Shown: positions 17,480 to 24,349 of the stretch, piece by piece
How positions within the stretch are numbered: position 1 is the stretch's first letter
Layout of the letters: each line of letters starts with the position of its first letter
Assembly: GCA_028286665.1 (NCBI GenBank)
Contig: JAQBRD010000010.1
Coordinates: forward strand, 1 to 41,088
Source of the DNA: Candidatus Tayloriibacteriota bacterium
Lineage (GTDB): Bacteria > Patescibacteriota > Minisyncoccia > Phycocordibacterales > PALSA-1337
Length of the DNA: 41,088 bases
Direction of reading: 5' to 3'
Notes under the pieces: model-generated
The model's input: the letters and a program-made list of their open reading frames with translations, nothing else
What the model was told of the DNA's origin: nothing
The model's database searches: none
Position numbers and translations under genes: made by a program

Positions 17480-17502
17480 AAACCAGCAGATGATATGCTC
17501 AG

Positions 17503-17537
17503 GAGCCAGGACTTCACGAATGAAGCCTGGCTCTTTT
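17503..17537 (+). terminator. Intrinsic terminator of short transcript
   Basis: GAGCCAGG and CTTC pair with GAAG and CCTGGCTC, followed by TTTT. It closes a transcript of about 160 nt begun at 17378 and precedes the 56-residue gene. Confidence 0.75.
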
Positions 17538-17589
17538 GCTGATGCAGGAGGGTCGACAAAATAGCACCCCAAATTGGAGGATCCAATCA

Positions 17590-17760
17590 ATGAAATCAAA
17601 TGCAAAAATCCGCGTACCAGCTACCGTAAGTCCGCTCCGTTCCCAGAAATTTATCGTCCGGGTAAAGCCGGTCGAGCCTGGAGGCAAAGTCGATCTGTTC
17701 GCCGGCAACGATAGGCCGTCGCGCAATCTGTTCAAGAAGGCTAGAAATAGCCGCGCATGA
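17590..17760 (+). CDS. Unknown 56-residue basic protein
   Basis: I do not recognise this protein. The start at 17590 is chosen because GGAGG (17576-17580) lies 9 nt upstream. An earlier in-frame ATG at 17536 has no such site. The protein is basic (about ten Lys/Arg net excess), without Cys or hydrophobic helices. It reads like a short beta-strand domain (KFIVRVKPVEPGGKVDLFAG) followed by a Lys/Arg-rich tail. It lies between two terminators, so it forms its own unit or is reached by read-through of the first terminator. Confidence 0.55.
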   Translation: MKSNAKIRVPATVSPLRSQKFIVRVKPVEPGGKVDLFAGNDRPSRNLFKKARNSRA

Positions 17761-17790
17761 TCTCGCGTCGTGCTGATCCCCAGGCATCGA

Positions 17791-17812
17791 GGGGTGCCAT
17801 CGCACCCCTTTT
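17791..17812 (+). terminator. Intrinsic terminator
   Basis: GGGGTGC / GCACCCC with a 4-nt loop and TTTT tail, 30 nt after the preceding stop and 30 nt before ilvE. Confidence 0.8.
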
Positions 17813-17830
17813 AATAAAAATCAAAAGCGT

Positions 17831-17836
17831 TAGCAT
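17831..17836 (+). promoter_or_regulatory. Possible -10 box of ilvE (leaderless)
   Basis: TAGCAT ends 6 nt before the ATG at 17843. There is no good -35 box because the upstream terminator occupies that region. Confidence 0.35.
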
Positions 17837-17842
17837 ATTCAT

Positions 17843-18961
17843 ATGAAAACAAAGAAAACTTCCAAGACCAAAAAGACCGCAAAAAAGGCTGCAGCAAAAA
17901 AGCGCATCGACACGATCGATTTCGCCAATCTCCAGTTCGGCAAGATCCATACGGATCATATGGTCGTCGTCAGATATGCTGCTGGAAAATGGGGCAAGAC
18001 CCAGCTCGTCCCGTACGGCCCGCTTGAACTCATGCCATCCATTTCTGCGCTGCATTATGGGCAAGCTGTCTTCGAGGGCATGAAGGTTTTCTCGGCTGAA
18101 GCGATTCCGTCTGCAAACGGAAAAGCCGCGGCTGGAAAAGGGAAGCGCCGTACGCTCGTCTATCGTCCTCTCGCGCATGTCGCCCGCTTCAATCGCTCGC
18201 TCGAGCGTCTTGCCATGCCGCAGGTCTCAAAAGAATTATTCGTCGGAGCCGTCGAGAAGCTCGTCGCGAAGGATGCCGAGTGGGCGCATCGCGCCGGCCA
18301 GCTCTATCTCCGGCCGTTCATGTTCTCAGTCGACACCGCGCTCGGCGTGAAAGTCGCTGATGAATATCTGTTCATGGTCTTCGCATGTCCGGTAGGTCCG
18401 TATTATTCGAAGCCGCTCAATCTGAAGATCGAAACAGAATACTCGCGATCAGCTCCTGGAGGCGTCGGCTTCTCGAAAGCTGCGGGGAACTACGCTGCAA
18501 GCATGCTTCCGACCAAGCTCGCCCAGCAGGCCGGCTTCGACCAGCTCATCTGGACTGATGCAGCGACGCATTCGTACGTCGAAGAATCCGGCACGATGAA
18601 CATCCTCTTCGTCATCGACGGCAAGCTCGTCACGCCGAATCTCTCGAACACGATCCTCGCCGGCATCACCCGCGACAGCATCATCGCGATCGCCAAAGAA
18701 TGGAATATCCCAGTCGAGGAGCGGAAGGTCGCCGTAGCGGAACTGGTCGAAGGGCTTGCGAAGGGAACAGTTACCGAAGTCTTCGGCGCAGGCACCGCCG
18801 CGACGATCATCGCCGTCGAATCGATCACGCATGACGGCAAGAAATATCCGCTTCCGAAAGCCGATGAGAAGTCTCTGTCTGCGAAAATCTACGCTGAACT
18901 CGAGGCGATCAAGCGGGGTAAAAAAGCGGATGCCCGCGGCTGGATGCATCAAGTCAATTAG
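17843..18961 (+). CDS. ilvE: Branched-chain amino acid aminotransferase with Lys-rich N-terminal tail
   Basis: A 372-residue class IV PLP aminotransferase that interconverts Leu/Ile/Val and their 2-oxo acids. ALHYGQAVFEGMKVF, RPLAHVARFNRSLERLAMP, the PLP-lysine segment GFSKAAGNY (Lys212) and VEESGTMNILFVIDGKLVTP with ITRDSIIAIAKEW are diagnostic. The order and spacing resemble the eukaryote-like (BCAT) branch more than E. coli IlvE. The first ~21 residues are an added tail of Lys, Thr, Ala and Ser only (10 Lys in 21), reminiscent of histone-H1/AlaLys-type tails and absent from the family core. No other branched-chain biosynthesis genes are present, so the enzyme may serve catabolism or scavenging of oxo acids. 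Confidence 0.92.
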   Translation: MKTKKTSKTKKTAKKAAAKKRIDTIDFANLQFGKIHTDHMVVVRYAAGKWGKTQLVPYGPLELMPSISALHYGQAVFEGMKVFSAEAIPSANGKAAAGKGKRRTLVYRPLAHVARFNRSLERLAMPQVSKELFVGAVEKLVAKDAEWAHRAGQLYLRPFMFSVDTALGVKVADEYLFMVFACPVGPYYSKPLNLKIETEYSRSAPGGVGFSKAAGNYAASMLPTKLAQQAGFDQLIWTDAATHSYVEESGTMNILFVIDGKLVTPNLSNTILAGITRDSIIAIAKEWNIPVEERKVAVAELVEGLAKGTVTEVFGAGTAATIIAVESITHDGKKYPLPKADEKSLSAKIYAELEAIKRGKKADARGWMHQVN

Positions 18962-18977
18962 TTAATAACAAGTTAAT
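18962..18977 (+). promoter_or_regulatory. TTAA-N7-TTAA direct repeat upstream of response regulator
   Basis: Two TTAATA boxes start 11 bp apart (18962 and 18973), one DNA turn, as is usual for OmpR/PhoB-family binding sites. A third TTAA (18987) is out of this phase. Eleven of 16 positions, including TTAA..ACA..TTAA, match the start of the element at 19800. Confidence 0.4.
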
Positions 18978-19059
18978 AGTGAGTGATTAAACTGTTTCTA
19001 ATCTGTGGATTACTGAGTGATTTCATGTGGATACCTTAATTGTCATTTAACCTATCGCG

Positions 19060-19088
19060 TTGCAGTATGTGGGCAAAAATGCTATAAA
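19060..19088 (+). promoter_or_regulatory. Promoter of response regulator gene (leaderless)
   Basis: TTGCAG (-35), 17-bp spacer ending in TGC, and TATAAA (-10, TGn-extended). Six nt lie between the -10 and the ATG at 19095. Confidence 0.65.
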
Positions 19089-19094
19089 TGTCCC

Positions 19095-19766
19095 ATGACA
19101 ATCCTCATAATCGAAGACGAAGCGAAACTTGTGGACATCTTGAAAAAAGCCCTCAAAGGCGAAAACTATGCAACGGATGCGGCGCTCGATGGGGAAGAGG
19201 GCCTTCAGAAAGCCCTGAAGAATAACTACGGCCTCATCATCCTCGACATCATGCTTCCGAAGCGAGACGGCCTTTCTGTCGCAAAGGAATTGCGAGCCCG
19301 CAATATCCATACGCCGATTCTCATGCTCACCGCTCGCGGCACAATGGAAGACAAGGTCGCCGGACTCGACATCGGCGCAGATGATTATCTCATCAAGCCG
19401 TTCGGCATCGACGAGCTCTTCGCCCGCGTCCGCGCCATCCTCCGACGCCGCAAGACCACTGATTCCGATATCTGGAAAGTCGCGGATCTCATCCTCGACA
19501 AGAAGAAGCACGAGGTTACCAGAGCGGGGAAGGTCATAGCGCTCACGCCGAAGGAATACCGGCTTCTCGATACGATGGTCACGCACCGAGACCAGGCGAT
19601 GAGCCGACGCCAGCTCATTGAGAATGCATGGGGGCCGGATTTCGTCGAAGCGAACAATGAGCTCAACGTGCACATCCGCTATCTCCGCCGAAAGATCGAC
19701 AGCGAAGGCCTCAAGCCGCTCATTCACACTGTTCGGGGAGTTGGCTATATCGTCAAAGAGGCTTAA
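19095..19766 (+). CDS. OmpR/PhoB-family response regulator
   Basis: A 223-residue two-component regulator. The receiver domain has the acidic pair ED (7-8), the phospho-acceptor Asp51 in LIILDIMLP, MLTARG with the conserved Thr, and the IKPFG lysine. The C-terminal winged helix (about 128-223) shows LTPKEYRLLDTMVTH, the recognition-helix region RRQLIENAWG and NELNVHIRYLRRKID with the final HTVRGVGYIV. The start at 19095 is set by the promoter spacing; an upstream in-frame ATG (19017) would add a non-family tail. No histidine kinase is adjacent. The only kinase in the window is 17 kb away (36767-38278). Phased TTAA boxes before and after the gene suggest autoregulation. Confidence 0.93.
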   Translation: MTILIIEDEAKLVDILKKALKGENYATDAALDGEEGLQKALKNNYGLIILDIMLPKRDGLSVAKELRARNIHTPILMLTARGTMEDKVAGLDIGADDYLIKPFGIDELFARVRAILRRRKTTDSDIWKVADLILDKKKHEVTRAGKVIALTPKEYRLLDTMVTHRDQAMSRRQLIENAWGPDFVEANNELNVHIRYLRRKIDSEGLKPLIHTVRGVGYIVKEA

Positions 19767-19799
19767 GTTTTCTCTATTTGTGTTGTGTGGTTATGTATA

Positions 19800-19842
19800 T
19801 TAAGTACATATTAAGCTTATTAACAATTTATCAACAGCTTAT
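19800..19842 (+). repeat. 43-bp AT-rich element, copy A
   Basis: Copy A matches copy B (20459-20501) at 32 of 43 positions without gaps. Both carry TTAA/AAC boxes at spacings 11, 9 and 11 bp. Further TTATCAAG and ATATCAACA boxes follow to 19901. It lies between the response regulator and the Cys-rich gene. Confidence 0.5.
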
Positions 19843-19955
19843 CAAGAGTTATATCAACATTTATTCTTTACATTAATATTTTATTAAATTACTATATCAA
19901 CATCAGATTGAAATTTGATAGAAGAAATTAATAAAACTTTTAATTAAAAAAATAT

Positions 19956-20204
19956 ATGTTAAGAAAATTAAATGCGATCGTGAAGACAGCAGCAGCGAAT
20001 CAGATGAAGCGGGCATCAGCAGCGAAGAAGAGCCTCAAGAAGATAACCATGTGCAAGAAGTGCCACACATTCTTCTACAGGAACTCGTGGAGATTCGAAA
20101 GCCCAAGCTACCTCAATGATGTCATCGACGATGAGATCCCGGTACGATTCACCCAGTGCCTCGCGTGCATGGAACAGGACATGGCGCTCGCCAACAGCTA
20201 CTAG
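19956..20204 (+). CDS. Small Cys-rich (zinc-ribbon-like) protein
   Basis: An 82-residue basic protein. Residues 1-30 are Lys/Ala-rich helix, followed by two CxxC pairs: MCKKCHTFF (residues 33 and 36) and QCLACMEQD (68 and 71). The spacing fits a treble-clef or zinc-ribbon fold, with an aromatic/basic stretch (FFYRNSWRFE) between. It weakly resembles BCAM0308/Nmd3-like small zinc proteins, but I cannot assign it. It lies in an AT-rich zone with phased TTAA boxes upstream and a strong terminator downstream, so it is probably a single-gene unit controlled together with the neighbouring regulators. Confidence 0.65.
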   Translation: MLRKLNAIVKTAAANQMKRASAAKKSLKKITMCKKCHTFFYRNSWRFESPSYLNDVIDDEIPVRFTQCLACMEQDMALANSY

Positions 20205-20242
20205 ATGCTGCGGTTGAAAGAAAGGAAGACTCCGATGAGTCG

Positions 20243-20284
20243 AAAAAAAGAGGCGCTGAGCGAATCGCACAGCGCCTCTTTTTT
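20243..20284 (+). terminator. Strong bidirectional terminator
   Basis: AAAAAAAGAGGCGCTG pairs with CAGCGCCTCTTTTTT around a 10-nt loop that contains a small inner GCGA/CGC stem. It follows the Cys-rich gene by 38 nt. Confidence 0.85.
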
Positions 20285-20592
20285 ATTTGATATGTTCATG
20301 CGGGATTCGGAACCGGGTAGGGATTCGGCAGCCATGATCAGCATTTGGATTTCCTTTGCCAATGGCCTTTTGCCTTGAAGTGGGGAAGTGTAGCGTATAG
20401 AAAATACGCTACCCGCTCTTGTTTTATAGTCTTTTCCGCGGCCATAAAGTATGCTTTATTAACAATATATTAAAGTTATAAACAGGATATTAACAGTTTA
20501 TTCTATGTTTTAATGTTATAAGCCCTTGCAAATGTTAAGAATAAATACTATATTAAATCCATATTAAATTATATATTAACTTTACATTAGCC
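20285..20592 (+). other. Long intergenic region before sigma gene
   Basis: No convincing protein gene is seen. The first half is mixed sequence and includes a 9-bp hairpin GTAGCGTAT / ATACGCTAC (20390-20412), followed by a C/T-rich stretch with GTTTTAT that may terminate a short RNA. The second half (about 20450-20592) is very AT-rich with phased TTAA boxes, including copy B of the 43-bp element and TTAA at 20535, 20553, 20564 and 20576. Confidence 0.5.
20459..20501 (+). repeat. 43-bp AT-rich element, copy B
   Basis: This is the second copy of the element at 19800-19842, ending about 90 bp before the sigma-factor ATG. The AAC/AAA boxes repeat the 11-9-11 spacing. A shared CTTTACATTA (19866-19875 and 20580-20589) lies further downstream in both regions. 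Confidence 0.5.
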
Positions 20593-21171
20593 ATGACTCG
20601 AAACCAAATCATCGAAAACCAGAATATGCTGGCGGTCGCGCACCAGGAATATGGACGAGGTCTCAGCAACTATTCGTATTTCAAGGTCTACAACCACGCT
20701 CTCGCGGAGGATCTTGTTCAGGACACTTTCCTCAAGACGTGGAACTATCTCATGAAGGGAGGGAAGATCGATGCGATGAAATCATTCCTCTATCATGTGC
20801 TCAACTGCCTCATCATCGACGAATATCGGCGGCGACGCGTTTCATCTCTCGACGACTTGCTCGAAAAGGGATACGAGCCGAGCTGCGATTGCGACGATCT
20901 CGAGCATAACACTGACGTTCTTGATGGAAAGGCGATCGCAGGCATGATCGACCTGCTCCCGAAGAAGTACAGCGAAGTCCTCAAGATGCGGTACGTGAAG
21001 GATCTCTCGATCGCCGAGATCGCCAAGGCGACCAAGCAGTCGAAGAACACCATCGCCGTGCAGATCCATCGAGGCCTCATGAAGCTGAAGGAACTCGTTG
21101 ATACTGACAAGACGGACATGCATAATCGGGCGTACAAGACGGATTCGTCGGAGATAGAAGCGGCTTATTAA
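20593..21171 (+). CDS. ECF-like sigma-70 family RNA polymerase sigma factor
   Basis: A 192-residue protein with region 2 (HALAEDLVQDTFLKTWNYL, then FLYHVLNCLIIDEYRRRR for -10 recognition) and region 4 (LPKKYSEVLKMRYVKDLSIAEIAKATKQSKNTIAVQIHRGLMKLK, a helix-turn-helix). Regions 1 and 3 are lacking, as in ECF/group IV factors. A 25-residue polar tail follows. No anti-sigma factor with a zinc or membrane domain is adjacent. The next gene, 28 nt downstream, encodes a membrane-anchored surface protein that may be a target or partner. The AT-rich upstream region with phased boxes suggests control by the nearby response regulator (inference). Confidence 0.9.
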   Translation: MTRNQIIENQNMLAVAHQEYGRGLSNYSYFKVYNHALAEDLVQDTFLKTWNYLMKGGKIDAMKSFLYHVLNCLIIDEYRRRRVSSLDDLLEKGYEPSCDCDDLEHNTDVLDGKAIAGMIDLLPKKYSEVLKMRYVKDLSIAEIAKATKQSKNTIAVQIHRGLMKLKELVDTDKTDMHNRAYKTDSSEIEAAY

Positions 21172-21199
21172 TTCGCATATACAAAATAAATACACATCT

Positions 21200-22342
21200 A
21201 TGAATAACAACAGCAAGAATCTCGTCATCAGCTTCCTCGTCCTGATAGTGCTCGTGGTCGCGGGATTCGCCATCTATGGCTGGAAGAAATCCGCTTCAGA
21301 TCAGGCTGCCCTGAATAATGCGCAGCCGCAGAATTCGACGACGACTGTGACTATTGCCCCTGGAACTGCGGCTCCTCAGCAGAACTCCCCGGCAGTTTCG
21401 ACTCCGAAGGCTGATGCTCCGATAGTTCGCACGAGCACGACCGTATCGACTTCGAACTCGACTGCCATGGTGAACGGGACAGTCAATCCGAACGGCGCAG
21501 CGACATCGTATTGGTATGAATATGGAGAGACGACAGCTCTCGGAACGCGTACGAGCGTCCAAGCCATGGGTTCAGGCTTCACCGCGATCACTGCTCCGGG
21601 ATATATCACCGGCCTTCGCGCAAATACGTCGTATTACTTCCGCCTGAGCGCAAGCAATCGATTCTCGACGGTGAATGGCGCTACGAACGTTTTCAAGACG
21701 AACAGCAATCCGGCACCGCAGGGGACGATTCCGAGCACGCGGACGAATGAGGTTTCCAATATTACGCGAGCATCTGCCGATCTTCATGGCCAGGTGAATC
21801 CTAATAATTCTGACACGAGCTATTGGTTCGAATACGGAGAAACGAAGGACCTCGGCAATGTCACGGGGATTCAGACGGTAGGCAATGGCAACGCATATGT
21901 TCCCGTCTCGGTCTCGCTTTCCGGCCTGAAGCCGCTTGCGAAATATTACTACCGCGTCAATGCGCAGAATCAATTCGGAACGGTCAATGGCGCTACTCTG
22001 AACTTCACGACTGCAGGTCCCCAGCCGCTCGTAGCTCCGACAGTCCATACGGATGATGCGACCTCGGTCGGCACATCTACTGCAGTGCTCAATGGCCATA
22101 TAACCCCGAATAGCGGCGAGACTAAATATTGGTTCCAGTACAGCAAGGATCGGTCGATGAGCACGGTCATCGGAACGATCTCGCCTTCTGCGACTATCGC
22201 AGCCAATGCTTCGAGCACAGCGCTCTCGACAAGCATCGGAGATCTTCAGGATAATACGAAATATTATTTTCGCATCGTCGGACAGAATGCGTATGGAACC
22301 GTCGAAGGAGATACCGTATCATTTGTGACAAAACCGCAGTAA
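21200..22342 (+). CDS. Membrane-anchored surface protein with three Fn3-like repeats
   Basis: A 380-residue protein with one N-terminal membrane helix (about 8-27), a Ser/Thr/Pro-rich linker (28-75) and three ~95-residue repeats (about 73-167, 179-272, 280-380). Each repeat shows TSYWYEYGET-, TSYWFEYGET- or TKYWFQYSKD-type strands, then TSYYFRLSASN, AKYYYRVNAQN or TKYYFRIVGQN and a closing TVNGAT/TVEGDT. This is the fibronectin type III-like pattern common in bacterial surface proteins. There are no Cys and no sortase motif. It follows the sigma gene closely and ends in a 17-bp hairpin. A role in adhesion or envelope signalling is plausible but unproven. Confidence 0.82.
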   Translation: MNNNSKNLVISFLVLIVLVVAGFAIYGWKKSASDQAALNNAQPQNSTTTVTIAPGTAAPQQNSPAVSTPKADAPIVRTSTTVSTSNSTAMVNGTVNPNGAATSYWYEYGETTALGTRTSVQAMGSGFTAITAPGYITGLRANTSYYFRLSASNRFSTVNGATNVFKTNSNPAPQGTIPSTRTNEVSNITRASADLHGQVNPNNSDTSYWFEYGETKDLGNVTGIQTVGNGNAYVPVSVSLSGLKPLAKYYYRVNAQNQFGTVNGATLNFTTAGPQPLVAPTVHTDDATSVGTSTAVLNGHITPNSGETKYWFQYSKDRSMSTVIGTISPSATIAANASSTALSTSIGDLQDNTKYYFRIVGQNAYGTVEGDTVSFVTKPQ

Positions 22343-22360
22343 GCCAATACGAAAGAGCAC

Positions 22361-22400
22361 AGCATCAAAATCGCCGCGCATATGCGGCGATTTTGATGCT
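22361..22400 (+). terminator. Long perfect hairpin
   Basis: A perfect 17-bp inverted repeat (AGCATCAAAATCGCCGC and complement) around the 6-nt loop GCATAT, 18 nt after the preceding stop. No U-run follows, but the stem itself carries an A4/T4 block. Confidence 0.65.
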
Positions 22401-22414
22401 CCAGCAGGTGCTCA

Positions 22415-22443
22415 TTGCTTTATGTCTGTATCTATTGCATAAT
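22415..22443 (+). promoter_or_regulatory. Promoter of doxX-like gene
   Basis: TTGCTT (-35), 17-bp spacer and CATAAT (-10). Transcription from about 22450 would exclude the two earlier in-frame ATGs and leave the ATG at 22466. Confidence 0.5.
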
Positions 22444-22465
22444 GAAAATTCATCCACAAACATAT

Positions 22466-22843
22466 ATGAATACATTTTCGATTTTTCCGCCGCTGCTCGC
22501 ATACGCATCCGTTGCGCCGCTCATCATCCGGGTCGTTCTCGGCCTTACGCTCATTCATTTCGGATATCGCAAGACGCAGGGAAAAGGCCAGAGCTCGGGC
22601 AGCAATAGCTCGACATACGGCATCCTCGAAATCATGATCGGAATCTTCCTCGTCGTCGGCATCTTCACGCAGCTCGCCGCGATGCTCAATGTCGTCATTC
22701 TTGTCATCAAGCTCAGCTTGAAAGTGCGCGAAGGAAAATTCCTCAATGACGGAGTCAATTATTACGTCCTTCTCCTCGCAATGGCCCTTTCGCTCTTGTT
22801 CAGCGCGCCAGGAGCCTTTGCTGTCGACATGCTCATCCGGTAA
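22466..22843 (+). CDS. DoxX family membrane protein
   Basis: A 125-residue protein with four predicted membrane helices and the DoxX/DoxD-like opening (PLLAYASVAPLIIRVVLGLTLIHFGYRKTQG), a glycine-bearing second helix (YGILEIMIGIFLVVGIFTQLAAML) and the C-terminal YYVLLLAMALSLLFSAPGAF. DoxX proteins are small membrane proteins linked to redox and thiol stress in other bacteria; the exact activity here is unknown. The start at 22466 fits the promoter. ATGs at 22415 and 22442 would add a non-family prefix. Confidence 0.85.
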   Translation: MNTFSIFPPLLAYASVAPLIIRVVLGLTLIHFGYRKTQGKGQSSGSNSSTYGILEIMIGIFLVVGIFTQLAAMLNVVILVIKLSLKVREGKFLNDGVNYYVLLLAMALSLLFSAPGAFAVDMLIR

Positions 22844-22924
22844 GAAACCTCGAAATGATTCGCCAGCTGCTACGGCTCATATAAGGTAGCAATAAACATA
22901 TTATTCATTAAATAAAACACTTAT

Positions 22925-23176
22925 ATGGGAATTATTCTCTGGATCGTTTTCGGGGCATTGGTAGGCTGGATCGCTTCGATGATCATGAAGACAAATAGCC
23001 AGCAGGGACCGCTCATCGATATCGTCGTCGGCATCGTCGGCGCAGTCCTCGGCGGCTGGATCATGAGCTTCATCGGCAAGACCGGCGTGAGCGGCTTCAA
23101 CCTGTATAGCTTCATCGTCGCGCTCATCGGCGCATGCATTCTCATCGCCATCGTGAAGGCCGTGCGACGGACATAG
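22925..23176 (+). CDS. GlsB/YeaQ/YmgE family membrane protein
   Basis: An 83-residue protein with three membrane helices in the transglycosylase-associated-protein pattern: IILWIVFGALVGWIASMIM, then DIVVGIVGAVLGGWIMSFIG and YSFIVALIGACILIAIVKAV. Such proteins are induced under general stress in many bacteria; their biochemical role is not settled. No Shine-Dalgarno sequence is seen. TAAAAC 6 nt before the ATG is a weak -10 candidate. The gene ends before a shared bidirectional hairpin. Confidence 0.88.
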   Translation: MGIILWIVFGALVGWIASMIMKTNSQQGPLIDIVVGIVGAVLGGWIMSFIGKTGVSGFNLYSFIVALIGACILIAIVKAVRRT

Positions 23177-23199
23177 CACTCCTGGAGGATGGGGCAGAA

Positions 23200-23235
23200 G
23201 AAAGCGGCCGGACATGAATATGTCCGGCCGCTTTC
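23200..23235. terminator. Bidirectional hairpin terminator
   Basis: A 16-bp stem, GAAAGCGGCCGGACAT and its complement, around the loop GAAT. It lies between convergent genes and has A/T-rich ends on both strands. Confidence 0.75.
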
Positions 23236-23252
23236 CTGATGAACCGATCCTC

Positions 23253-24266
23253 CTATTTTTTCATGCTACCCCTGAAATCGTAGACTGACTTCGAAACAGA
23301 GGCTATGGCGGATTCGAGCTTTGCAAAATCCGTTCCTCTCGTCATGACGCAGATGAAGTAGGGAGCTTCCGGGTAATAGACGATTCCGCAATCGTGCAGC
23401 TCTCTCTGCTCGCTCTGTCCGTCCGGGAAGATCGTCGTATTCTCTCCGAACTTGTGCGAAATCCGAGTATCTTTCGGCAGCCCTGCGACAAGGCCTTTCT
23501 TGAAATTGGTCAGGCTCAATAAGTCGAGAGCTTTTTCAGAGACAGGCCATGAGAGATAGCTCGAATTGTAGAGCGTCCTGAAGAGGACCGAGTATGATCT
23601 TGCCGACATGAAATCCGACATATCCTGGGGAGGATTCGGCAGATGCAGATCCCGATATAATTCATCGAATCCGTTCGGATTGTCTTTGAAGAGGGCGTTC
23701 GCAGCGTCATTGTCAGAATCGATGATCATCGATTCGAGCAATTGATGGATGGCATAGCTGCCTTCCGGAAGCTTCTTCGCCGGCTGATAATATTGGACGC
23801 TATCCTGTCCATGCGTATAAGGCACTTCCTTCAAAAGGAAATCGGTGTTTCCTTCAGCGATCTTCAGATCGGCGATCAGCAGCGCGACCTTGAGCATGCT
23901 CGACGGCTCGTATTTGGCATCTTCATTGACGCCTGTCCACCGGCCGCTATTCAGGTCCTTGAAATATACTGATATCGAATCTGCCGCATGGCTCGAAGCG
24001 ATCGCTGCTACGGATGATCCGATTGCCTTCCGGAGGTTCTCGTATTCGGGAGAAGAGTCTTTCGGATTTTCGATGAAGAGAAGCGGATTGATGAATTTAT
24101 ATGCAGGGGAATTCTTGCGCACCCGAGTGATTTGCTGGTCGGATGCGATCTGCCGCTGACCAGCGGTGCCTTTCAGCAGCCATCCTGCGGTGATTCCGCA
24201 TATGAGGATGGCGATGCCGAACGCGATTCGAGATCGTTTGCTGCTTGAATTATGAGCATGAGCCAT
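23253..24266 (-). CDS. Membrane-anchored serine hydrolase of the class A beta-lactamase fold
   Basis: A 337-residue protein, with the start at 24266 set by the promoter spacing. A membrane helix (about 14-31) is followed by a class-A-like domain with SMLK (Ser123, Lys126), SDN (184-186) and KFG (272-274) in place of KTG. I see no ExxLN omega-loop motif, which carries the deacylating Glu166 of true class A beta-lactamases. Without it the enzyme may be a peptidoglycan DD-peptidase-like or slow acyl-enzyme protein rather than a resistance enzyme. The helix and sequence context suggest it acts outside the membrane. It is a single gene with its own promoter. Confidence 0.8.
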   Translation of the reverse strand: MAHAHNSSSKRSRIAFGIAILICGITAGWLLKGTAGQRQIASDQQITRVRKNSPAYKFINPLLFIENPKDSSPEYENLRKAIGSSVAAIASSHAADSISVYFKDLNSGRWTGVNEDAKYEPSSMLKVALLIADLKIAEGNTDFLLKEVPYTHGQDSVQYYQPAKKLPEGSYAIHQLLESMIIDSDNDAANALFKDNPNGFDELYRDLHLPNPPQDMSDFMSARSYSVLFRTLYNSSYLSWPVSEKALDLLSLTNFKKGLVAGLPKDTRISHKFGENTTIFPDGQSEQRELHDCGIVYYPEAPYFICVMTRGTDFAKLESAIASVSKSVYDFRGSMKK

Positions 24267-24272
24267 CAGGAC

Positions 24273-24281
24273 ATTATAGCA
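24273..24281 (-). promoter_or_regulatory. Consensus extended -10 promoter (leaderless)
   Basis: TGC-TATAAT on the minus strand ends exactly 6 nt (GTCCTG) before the ATG at 24266. Confidence 0.7.
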
Positions 24282-24298
24282 GGAAAAAATGCTCCCAC

Positions 24299-24335
24299 GA
24301 AAAAGCCCGCCGATCGAGCTTCTCGTTCGGCGGGC
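24299..24335 (-). terminator. Intrinsic terminator of the 24350-25015 gene
   Basis: On the minus strand GCCCGCCGA pairs with TCGGCGGGC around a 13-nt loop and is followed by a TTTTT run. Confidence 0.8.
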
Positions 24336-24349
24336 GGGGGAATGCGCCG

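Noticed and set aside
18995-19955. Replication origin (DnaA boxes) in the AT-rich gaps
   Set aside because: Only two imperfect matches (TGTGGATTA at 19004 and TGTGGATAC at 19026) and no dnaA, dnaN or rpmH nearby. The phased TTAA boxes suit a regulator better.
20237-20395. Open frame running through the 20243 terminator after AAAGGAAG
   Set aside because: It translates the terminator hairpin itself and shows no protein-like pattern.
22361-22400. Large inverted repeat as part of a CRISPR array or insertion-sequence end
   Set aside because: It is a single copy with no spacers, flanking direct repeat or transposase; position after a stop fits a terminator.
23253-24266. Antibiotic-resistance class A beta-lactamase
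   Set aside because: Lacks the ExxLN motif and has KFG instead of KTG, so only the fold is assigned.
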